A stretch of DNA of 5,181 nt, from NCBI GenBank assembly GCA_013330385.1, contig DUIL01000037.1, forward strand, positions 1-5,181, read 5' to 3'. The notes beneath the pieces were generated by a model. It made no database searches. It saw nothing but the letters and a program-made list of their open reading frames with translations, and had not been told where the DNA came from. This stretch comes from Candidatus Thalassarchaeaceae archaeon. Its GTDB lineage: Archaea > Thermoplasmatota > Poseidoniia > Poseidoniales > Thalassarchaeaceae. Both the position numbers and the translations under genes were made by a program. Below, one piece after another: positions 1 to 5,181 of this stretch (position 1 is the first letter of the stretch; every line of letters begins with the position of its first letter).

Positions 1-501
1 GGCCCTGATTTGCAATCTACTCTATACGGACAGGAGCCAGGGGAATACACTGTGGAAACTTATCCTGAGCAGGATGAATCCGAGGCTGCACTGATTCAAG
101 GGGCAATAGAACACGACATTCCATTGTTGGGTATCTGTCGTGGAATGCAGATGATGTGTGTATTACATGGAGGTTCTATGCACCAACATCTACCAATGAC
201 TCCTGGGTTTGAGGAACATGGTGGTTGGGACGGTGTCGCTACTGAGCATGGAGTCGATATTATCGAAGGAACCATTCTTCAATCTATTATGGGCTCTCAT
301 GTAATTGCCAATTCAACCCACCATCAAGGTGTAAGTGACCCGGGTTCTCTTCGAATTAACGCTCATTCTAGTCATGATAGTTTGATTGAAGGTGTTGAGC
401 GAAATGACCTTAGATTCTGCGTCGGAGTTCAGTGGCATCCCGAAAGGATAGGGCATCTAGGATTGTACCGCGCGCTCGTTGAAGCGGCGCGGGGTTCATG
501 A
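1..501 (+). CDS. Glutamine amidotransferase-like hydrolase, peptidase C26 (PuuD-type) family, 5' partial
   Basis: The frame is open from base 1 (Gly-Pro-Asp-Leu...), so the start lies upstream. The TTG at 10 is not a believable start, because Gly-Pro-Asp and the following Leu-Tyr-Gly match the internal 'GG-D-P-Y-G' segment of the family. About 166 codons are visible. Seen: the nucleophile elbow Gly-Ile-Cys-Arg-Gly-Met-Gln with catalytic Cys at bases 136-138, the Asn-Ser-x-His-His-Gln segment at about 310-327, and Gln-Trp-His-Pro-Glu with the catalytic His at 436-438 and Glu at 442-444. The full Cys-His-Glu triad is therefore present. Family members are cytoplasmic and hydrolyse gamma-glutamyl amide bonds, for example gamma-glutamyl-GABA, or act as amidotransferase domains; the substrate here cannot be told. 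The stop TGA overlaps the ATG of cysS, so the two are probably in one operon. Family assignment is firm; calling it PuuD itself would be over-reach. Confidence 0.9.
   Translation, partial: GPDLQSTLYGQEPGEYTVETYPEQDESEAALIQGAIEHDIPLLGICRGMQMMCVLHGGSMHQHLPMTPGFEEHGGWDGVATEHGVDIIEGTILQSIMGSHVIANSTHHQGVSDPGSLRINAHSSHDSLIEGVERNDLRFCVGVQWHPERIGHLGLYRALVEAARGS
498..501 (+). other. ATGA stop/start overlap between the C26 hydrolase and cysS
   Basis: The TGA stop of the hydrolase (499-501) shares two bases with the ATG of cysS (498-500). Such overlaps usually indicate cotranscription and translational coupling. The caveat is the in-frame ATG at 531, which matches the family N-terminus better. If 531 is the true start, the genes are 29 bases apart rather than overlapping. 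Confidence 0.6.
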
Positions 502-1964
502 CCCAATGGCTTATCCAACACTCTGAGACTATGACGTTGAGGGTATACGACACCCGCTCTCGCAGTAAGCGAGAGCTTGAAACCCTAGAGGATGGAAAGG
601 TCGGACTCTATGCTTGTGGAATCACTCCATATTCGCCTAGTCACATCGGTCATGGGCGACAAGCCATTGCTTTCGACATCATTGTTAGATGGCTGCGTTA
701 TATCGGATATGAAGTGAATTTTATTACCAATTTTACAGATGTTGATGACAAGATTATTTCTGTAGCAAATGAAGAAGGAGTGGACTTCTTGGAAGTTGCA
801 AATAGGAATATTGCAGATTATTTTGAAGTAATGGATGCACTAAATGTCCTTAGAGCCGATCATTATCCAAGAGTAACTGAAACGATTCCTGAAATTATCG
901 ATATGATTTCAATTCTCATTCAGAAGGGTCATGCCTACGTTGGAGGTGATGGGGTTTACTTTGAGATTGACACATCTCCTGATAAGTATGGTCAATTGAC
1001 TGGTCAATCTTTGGATATGGTGCGAGCTGGTGCAGGAGGTAGGGTCGCAGATACCGGCTCTGGCAAGCGTGACCATCGTGATTTCGCATTATGGAAGTCA
1101 GCCAAACCAAATGAGCCATCATGGCCAAGCCCTTGGGGCGAAGGAAGACCGGGTTGGCATATCGAGTGTTCTGCTATGTCTCTCAAGTTACTAGGTGAAA
1201 GATTCGATATTCATGGAGGTGGTACTGATTTGTTATTCCCTCATCATGAGGCTGAAATATTCCAATCAGAGTGTTGTTTGGGACATGATCCAGTCGTACA
1301 ATATTGGATTCACAATGGTATGATTAATGTCGATGGAGAAAAGATGAGTAAGTCTCTAGGTAATTTCTGGACAATTAAGGATGCATTAGAGCAAGTTAAT
1401 CCATTAGTGTTGAGGTACACTATGATTAATGCTCCATACCGTCAACCAATTGATTTCAATCAAAAAATGCTCGACGAATCAAGTATTCATCACAAGAGAA
1501 TGGTTTCTGTATACGGTGAGTCTTTGAACAGTTTTGGCACTACTGATTGGGGAGACGTGGAGATTCTTGAGAGTGCTTCAAAACGCTTCGCTACTGCTAT
1601 GAATGATGATTTCAATACTAGAAATGCGGTTGTTGAGGTTCAATCAGTGGTTAATTCACTTCGCAGTTTGCTTGACAACGGTGCTGATGCTGATATCTTA
1701 GCGGCAGGTGCTGGTTGGTTGAGTGAGTTTGCTGGAGAAATACTAGGATTGCTTCCAACTGATGAATCCATTCAAAAAATGATGGCTGAAGAAGAGTCAG
1801 CACGAAGCGAACTCGAATCAATTGTTGAGCCTCTATTGAAGGAGCGAGCAGAAGCTCGTGCTTCCAAAGACTGGCCTCGTGCTGATGAGATACGCGACAA
1901 ATTGAATGAACTAGGCGTTGTTGTTGAAGATAGCCCGGATGGTCCAGTTTGGAGATTACAATAG
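498..1964 (+). CDS. cysS: Cysteinyl-tRNA synthetase (class I)
   Basis: This cytoplasmic enzyme charges tRNA-Cys with cysteine using ATP. The 488-residue product is close to the usual family length of about 460-500. Seen in order: Cys40 in Tyr-Ala-Cys-Gly-Ile-Thr-Pro-Tyr, the HIGH motif at 49-52 (bases 642-653), the Thr-Asp-Val-Asp-Asp-Lys block at 80-85, Gly-Trp-His-Ile-Glu-Cys with Cys224, Phe-Pro-His-His-Glu-Ala-Glu with His249 and Glu253, and KMSKS at 282-286 (bases 1341-1355). By alignment with the E. coli enzyme, Cys40, Cys224, His249 and Glu253 are the zinc ligands that select cysteine. The C-terminal end (residues 449-487) has the conserved Arg-Ala-Asp-x-Ile-Arg-Asp and Val-Glu-Asp signatures of the tRNA-binding tail. 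The start at 498 makes an ATGA overlap with the upstream hydrolase. The ATG at 531 (Met12) begins the part that matches family N-termini and is an alternative start. No strong ribosome binding site precedes either. Confidence 0.97.
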   Translation: MTQWLIQHSETMTLRVYDTRSRSKRELETLEDGKVGLYACGITPYSPSHIGHGRQAIAFDIIVRWLRYIGYEVNFITNFTDVDDKIISVANEEGVDFLEVANRNIADYFEVMDALNVLRADHYPRVTETIPEIIDMISILIQKGHAYVGGDGVYFEIDTSPDKYGQLTGQSLDMVRAGAGGRVADTGSGKRDHRDFALWKSAKPNEPSWPSPWGEGRPGWHIECSAMSLKLLGERFDIHGGGTDLLFPHHEAEIFQSECCLGHDPVVQYWIHNGMINVDGEKMSKSLGNFWTIKDALEQVNPLVLRYTMINAPYRQPIDFNQKMLDESSIHHKRMVSVYGESLNSFGTTDWGDVEILESASKRFATAMNDDFNTRNAVVEVQSVVNSLRSLLDNGADADILAAGAGWLSEFAGEILGLLPTDESIQKMMAEEESARSELESIVEPLLKERAEARASKDWPRADEIRDKLNELGVVVEDSPDGPVWRLQ

Positions 1965-1975
1965 CCTTCTTAGAA
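1965..1975. other. 11-base gap between convergent operons
   Basis: Only 11 bases separate the TAG of cysS (1962-1964, plus strand) from the TAA of the membrane protein gene (1976-1978, minus strand). Bases 1967-1975 form a small interrupted palindrome, TTCT-T-AGAA, too short to be a convincing hairpin. Neither strand carries a T-run just past its stop, so transcripts probably end inside the opposing gene and overlap as antisense 3' ends. That last point is inference. Confidence 0.7.
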
Positions 1976-3580
1976 TTAGGCAAATCCCCAAACAGAAAAC
2001 AGCATCATTGCACCTATTACTACGATGCCTGCTGGGAAAAAGTAGTCAATATCGCTCCTAGCATTTGACATCGCACCAAGTTCAGAGCCTCGCTCAAGGT
2101 AAGAACGGAATCCAGGTGCATCATTACCAATTACCTCGACAGCACCCGACTTCCTTGCTCTGTCTTTGTAGGGTTTAATTCCCTCATCTCTCAACTCTTC
2201 CTCTTCACGAGGTTGAACTTCACCAGTAACGTAAATCGGGTCTCCTATTTTCAATCCATAAAGAGTCCAACGATGTCTTCGGACATCTCCACTTGTGAAT
2301 AGATTGGTCAATAATCCTCGAATTCTCAAATCATGTGCACATTCCCATCGGACGAGATGTTGACCGAGTTCAGTACGTTTCCATTTCCATGTTCGTGGTC
2401 TGACTACAATCCCCCCTGTACCATCATGTAAGATGAAATCCCTGGAGCCATGTTTTTGCCTAACTTGTTCCCAAGCACATCTTTCTTCCGTTCCGTCCTT
2501 TGTTTGCACTCGTCTACATACATAAATTTCGTAGGTCCACTGCCAATGGTACAAATCATCAACTGTTTTGGATGGGTCATCATCGACTTCTACAGTCATA
2601 GGATCCTTCAGATGTTTCCTAACTTGTCCGACGAGTTCTGCGTTCCCAATTGCAACTGATCTAACTAATGATGTAGTTTGGTCTTGAATTGTTTTGACTC
2701 TCTTCCATCTAATTATAGCGGCTCCCATCCAAATTAATGAGATTAAGATGGTGCCATATGTTACAAGAGGATGCGCAGAGAATTGATTTTCCATCTCGGG
2801 CGACTCTGCCCATGCTGGCATCGAAATTCCATAGTCACTGCGATCTCCACAGACGCCAATTGGACGGCCATCATCATCCTCTCCTCCTGCAAATGCCAAA
2901 CGTACAATTTCACCGTTGTCGCATTCCCATCCAGCTGTAGTGTATACTGCCACAGCATAACAACTGAAAATCAGTAATGTAGCCATGACTATAGAGGCTA
3001 TTCCTGCCATTGAGATTGTGGCAGGAACTGGTGTTCCAATTTTGGTTGGATGCTCTTTCAGAACTCCTTCTTCATCTCGCATGTAGGGGTTTTCTCGATA
3101 CCAATGAGTTTCCCCTGGTGCTTCGAAAACCCATCCTCTATCGTCCACGCTCGGAATGTGGACTGTGGCTGAGTTCCAGAAGTTCTGTAATTCGACACCT
3201 CCTTTTTCTGCACGAATTAGACAATCTCTTGGTGGATTTTTTTCTCTTATTTTCTGCATTTGAAGGCTGATTTCACTACCTGCAGCGCCTACAACAACTG
3301 CACCGGATAATAATCCAGCAACGGAAATCGCTGCGAAAAACCACCAGTCGTGAGTTCCTATTGAGTCAAATGAAGAGATTGCACCTATGAAACAAATTAA
3401 CATCAGCCCTATACAAATAAAATACAAAACTCGCAATAATCCTGACCCTAAGGTTTCCCAAATTCCGCCTTTTCGCATAACTGGTGTTCCTAAATCGAAC
3501 ATCCCAGCGTGCAACTCAAGTTGCTCTTCCACAATCGACACACTGTGCCTAATCCCATGAAGTTTGAGGCGGCACCTCAT
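1976..3580 (-). CDS. Five-helix membrane protein with C-terminal GIDE/MULAN-like (BAM) domain, no RING
   Basis: The 534-residue protein has hydrophobic segments at about 49-70, 79-100, 187-212, 272-292 and 513-533. The polar segment 101-186 is unrecognised. Loop 213-271 holds Cys220 and Cys244, a possible disulfide. Residues about 303-512 follow the GIDE (E3 ubiquitin ligase MUL1/MULAN) pattern: Val-Arg-Ser-Val-Ala-Ile-Gly-x-Ala-Glu-Leu-x-Gly (306-318), Trp-Thr-Tyr-Glu-Ile (348-352), Trp370, Asp-Phe-Ile-Leu-His-Asp-Gly-Thr-Gly (381-389) and Gly-Asp-Pro-Ile-Tyr-Val-Thr-Gly-Glu (446-454). The chain stops after the last helix and has no RING Cys/His cluster. The positive-inside rule (Arg-Trp-Lys-Arg-Val-Lys after helix 4) places the GIDE part in the cytoplasm and the Cys loop outside. 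The start at 3580 overlaps the stop of the upstream amidohydrolase by ATGA; Met27 (3502) is an alternative. Coding status is firm, the GIDE call is by motif recall, and the function is unknown. Confidence 0.8.
   Translation of the reverse strand: MRCRLKLHGIRHSVSIVEEQLELHAGMFDLGTPVMRKGGIWETLGSGLLRVLYFICIGLMLICFIGAISSFDSIGTHDWWFFAAISVAGLLSGAVVVGAAGSEISLQMQKIREKNPPRDCLIRAEKGGVELQNFWNSATVHIPSVDDRGWVFEAPGETHWYRENPYMRDEEGVLKEHPTKIGTPVPATISMAGIASIVMATLLIFSCYAVAVYTTAGWECDNGEIVRLAFAGGEDDDGRPIGVCGDRSDYGISMPAWAESPEMENQFSAHPLVTYGTILISLIWMGAAIIRWKRVKTIQDQTTSLVRSVAIGNAELVGQVRKHLKDPMTVEVDDDPSKTVDDLYHWQWTYEIYVCRRVQTKDGTEERCAWEQVRQKHGSRDFILHDGTGGIVVRPRTWKWKRTELGQHLVRWECAHDLRIRGLLTNLFTSGDVRRHRWTLYGLKIGDPIYVTGEVQPREEEELRDEGIKPYKDRARKSGAVEVIGNDAPGFRSYLERGSELGAMSNARSDIDYFFPAGIVVIGAMMLFSVWGFA
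3577..3580 (-). other. ATGA stop/start overlap between the amidohydrolase and the GIDE-like membrane protein
   Basis: Read on the minus strand, the ATG of the membrane protein (3580-3578) overlaps the TGA of the amidohydrolase (3579-3577). The upstream bases contain only a weak purine stretch (GAAGA), so translation of the second gene may depend on ribosomes terminating on the first. This is the main evidence that the two genes form one expression unit. It also supports choosing 3580 over the internal ATG at 3502. Confidence 0.7.
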
Positions 3581-5181
3581 TCTTCATTGTCATCTTCATT
3601 TCGTAGATTGTTGTTTATCATTACAATTGAAGCAACTAGTAAACCAACCAAGGATATTGCAGCAACCCAAAACAGTGGGCCTTCAGTCCATGATTTCGGT
3701 TCTTCTGGCTCAGGCTCTGGTTCAGGGTTGGTGTTATCATCTTCTACATCTAGGTAGGACCAGGCGTCTCTACAAGTGACTTGACTGGGGAAGGTCCCTG
3801 AATCATCGCACAATTTTCCAGGTACTGCAACTGCATCTTCAACTTCAAGTTGGCAGAACCAACCATCGAGATTCATGCATTCGTCAGTTGGCTGCATTAC
3901 AACAAGAATAGCCCCACACAACAATTCTTTGTCATCAGGTGTAGTCTGACCATTATCCGAAGTACAAGCTTCTAGATGGATTCCTTCAGCTATTGTAGTT
4001 GGGTGGGCTAGAGTGGCTCCTCTTGGTCCGTATGTGTCCCATAGAACCGGTAATTCAGGTTCAGGAACCGGATTCGTCCCTCCATTTCCATTACCATTGT
4101 TATTGCCATTCGTTATGTTAGTCTCTATCGGATCAGCCCCCCCAACAGTACCGCCAACTCTATGCCCATTTTCATCTAGTTCAATGTCGTAGTAGTCCGA
4201 CCAGAGGTCTATTGTGCGTCCATTTTGGAAGCTTTGTGAACGGTTTAATACATCGAAGTAGCGATCATCTCCGAGTGTGAACAAGTATTCGATTGGAACA
4301 CTCTTACCCTGATTACATTCTTGCAGTGCAGTGAACATCTCAGCAAAGGTCTGCTGTGCCTCAGGGACTCCATCATATGTGATATCTGTAGCCTTGGTAA
4401 ATCCAACGCCTTCAATAATCTCAATCTCATCATCCATTGCCTGCATAATATCTACGTCACCGTAGACTGCTAGACCTCCAACTACAACTAATCTCACATC
4501 AGGATCAACTGCATCAATGACATTTCGATATGGATCTGCATTGAAGGTGTCTAGAACTACAAAATCTGCAGCGAGACCTGCTTGAATGCGACCAGTATGG
4601 TCAGACCATCCTATGGCATCAACAACATTGGTTGAGATAGTTTGTACCAGTTCAAAGTCCGTGAAAATGTCACCTAGAACATTTTCATCCCACCAATCAG
4701 CCGTCTTCAATTCATGCATCGAACTTTTGGAACCAGATGGTGCCCAATCTGGACCAATCATGATATTGACACCTTCAGCCTTAGCAGTTGCAACATCTGT
4801 TGTATCTCCATACAATAGGAGGTTAGAAGTAGGCGACCAAGCCAAACTACCCCCTACATCACCTAAAGCTGAGAATTCGGTCTGAGTCAGTCCAGTTCCA
4901 TGAATAACAACAATTTCTTCTACAAGTAAATCATTTTGAACAAGCACATCGAACTCCGCTCGACTCGACTCATCGATGCCTTCTGCAAGATGTAGGAACC
5001 AAGCATCTAGAGTGCCTTCCGCACTTCCCTCCTTGATGTGATTTCCTTCGTAATCGGATTCTAATTCAGTCACCTTAGTCCAGATGTAATCCTTGCCGAA
5101 ATTGTATAGTTCTATATTCCGAGCAAGCATAGTCTCGAATGTATCTGTGTTTGAGTTCGAACTACCTTGTATTGCAGTATT
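3577..5181 (-). CDS. Membrane-anchored extracellular amidohydrolase (ATZ/TRZ-type), 5' partial
   Basis: The frame remains open for 17 codons beyond the ATG at 5130, up to the window edge, so that ATG is internal and the true start is outside. At least 534 codons are visible. Numbering from Met at 5130, the C-terminal half of an amidohydrolase barrel shows His47-x-x-Glu50, His77 in Ile-His-Gly-Thr-Gly-Leu-Thr, Ser-Pro-Thr-Ser-Asn (99-103), Asp128 in Gly-Pro-Asp-Trp-Ala-Pro-Ser-Gly, and Gly-Leu-Ala-Ala-Asp-Phe-Val-Val-Leu-Asp (185-194). By comparison with cytosine deaminase, His47 and Asp128 are metal ligands, and Glu50 and His77 catalytic. The first His-x-His pair must lie upstream. A poly-Asn/Gly linker (341-351), a Cys-rich region (six Cys, 389-453), a Pro/Glu linker (469-478), one membrane helix (about 486-505) and an acidic tail follow. 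This layout predicts an enzyme displayed on the cell surface; an N-terminal signal peptide should exist off-window. The substrate is unknown. Confidence 0.88.
   Translation of the reverse strand, partial: NTAIQGSSNSNTDTFETMLARNIELYNFGKDYIWTKVTELESDYEGNHIKEGSAEGTLDAWFLHLAEGIDESSRAEFDVLVQNDLLVEEIVVIHGTGLTQTEFSALGDVGGSLAWSPTSNLLLYGDTTDVATAKAEGVNIMIGPDWAPSGSKSSMHELKTADWWDENVLGDIFTDFELVQTISTNVVDAIGWSDHTGRIQAGLAADFVVLDTFNADPYRNVIDAVDPDVRLVVVGGLAVYGDVDIMQAMDDEIEIIEGVGFTKATDITYDGVPEAQQTFAEMFTALQECNQGKSVPIEYLFTLGDDRYFDVLNRSQSFQNGRTIDLWSDYYDIELDENGHRVGGTVGGADPIETNITNGNNNGNGNGGTNPVPEPELPVLWDTYGPRGATLAHPTTIAEGIHLEACTSDNGQTTPDDKELLCGAILVVMQPTDECMNLDGWFCQLEVEDAVAVPGKLCDDSGTFPSQVTCRDAWSYLDVEDDNTNPEPEPEPEEPKSWTEGPLFWVAAISLVGLLVASIVMINNNLRNEDDNEE
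3697..3726 (-). repeat. Pro-Glu repeat stalk before the membrane helix
   Basis: The stretch encodes alternating Pro and Glu (Pro-Glu-Pro-Glu-Pro-Glu-Pro-Glu-Glu-Pro, residues 469-478 of the amidohydrolase numbered from the ATG at 5130). It lies just outside the predicted C-terminal helix at 486-505. Such Pro/acidic spacers often serve as stiff stalks that lift an extracellular domain off the membrane. A shorter Pro-Glu-Pro-Glu segment occurs at 356-359. Confidence 0.75.
4078..4110 (-). repeat. Asn/Gly-rich linker-coding repeat
   Basis: These bases encode an 11-residue run made only of Asn and Gly, through repeated AAT, AAC, GGT and GGA codons. It separates the amidohydrolase domain and its extension from the Cys-rich module and reads as a flexible interdomain linker. 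Codons vary at the third position, so it is a protein-level low-complexity stretch rather than a perfect DNA repeat. Confidence 0.7.

Noticed and set aside
10..12. TTG as the start codon of the first gene
   Set aside because: The frame is open to base 1 and the upstream residues fit the interior of the family, so the gene is truncated by the window edge.
498..1964. MshC (mycothiol ligase) instead of cysteinyl-tRNA synthetase
   Set aside because: The length, KMSKS motif and complete C-terminal tRNA-binding tail fit CysRS; only the CGITPY segment recalls MshC.
1967..1975. TTCTTAGAA palindrome as a bidirectional terminator
   Set aside because: The arms are only four bases long, and no T-run follows on either strand.
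1651..1983. 110-codon minus-strand open frame
   Set aside because: It lies opposite the conserved C-terminal part of cysS and has no domain-like features.
3237..3243. Run of seven A on the coding strand of the membrane protein as a slippery frameshift site
   Set aside because: Both flanks remain in one long open frame with consistent protein features, and I see no downstream structure or overlapping frame that needs a shift.
3010..3270. 86-codon plus-strand open frame with Leu/Phe-rich product
   Set aside because: It is antisense to the membrane protein gene; the hydrophobicity is explained by complementary codons.
4586..4885. 99-codon plus-strand open frame
   Set aside because: It lies entirely opposite the amidohydrolase, whose conserved motifs fix the coding strand; the translated product shows no recognisable pattern.

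Overview
The window looks like ordinary chromosomal DNA of a prokaryote with moderate GC and very tight gene packing. Two gene pairs converge on each other, and almost every base is coding. My best guess for the organism is a marine planktonic archaeon of the Poseidoniales/Thermoplasmatota type. This is inference from the general style: surface proteins held by one C-terminal membrane helix with a short acidic tail, Asn/Gly and Pro/Glu linkers, no clear Shine-Dalgarno sequences, and a CysRS with an unusual Cys-Gly-Ile-Thr-Pro-Tyr active-site segment. A bacterial origin cannot be excluded from the sequence alone. TGA, TAG and TAA all serve as stops, so the genetic code is standard.

Plus strand, bases 1-1964: the end of a class I glutamine-amidotransferase-like hydrolase (peptidase C26 / PuuD-type), with its 5' part outside the window. 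A complete cysteinyl-tRNA synthetase gene (cysS) follows, overlapping it through a four-base ATGA. The two are probably cotranscribed.

Minus strand, bases 5181-1976: a secreted, membrane-anchored amidohydrolase of the ATZ/TRZ type, whose reading frame stays open through the right window edge, so its N-terminus is missing here. A five-helix membrane protein follows, again through an ATGA overlap. Its C-terminal half has the hallmarks of the GIDE/MULAN (BAM) domain known from the mitochondrial E3 ubiquitin ligase MUL1, but it ends right after the last membrane helix, where MUL1 carries its RING finger. These two genes appear translationally coupled, which suggests a cell-envelope function for the pair. 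The substrate and role are unknown.

The two operons end tail to tail with only 11 bases between stop codons. I saw no RNA genes, CRISPR array, insertion sequence, attachment site or promoter. Both operon promoters would lie outside the window. The most interesting content is the amidohydrolase/RING-less GIDE pair.
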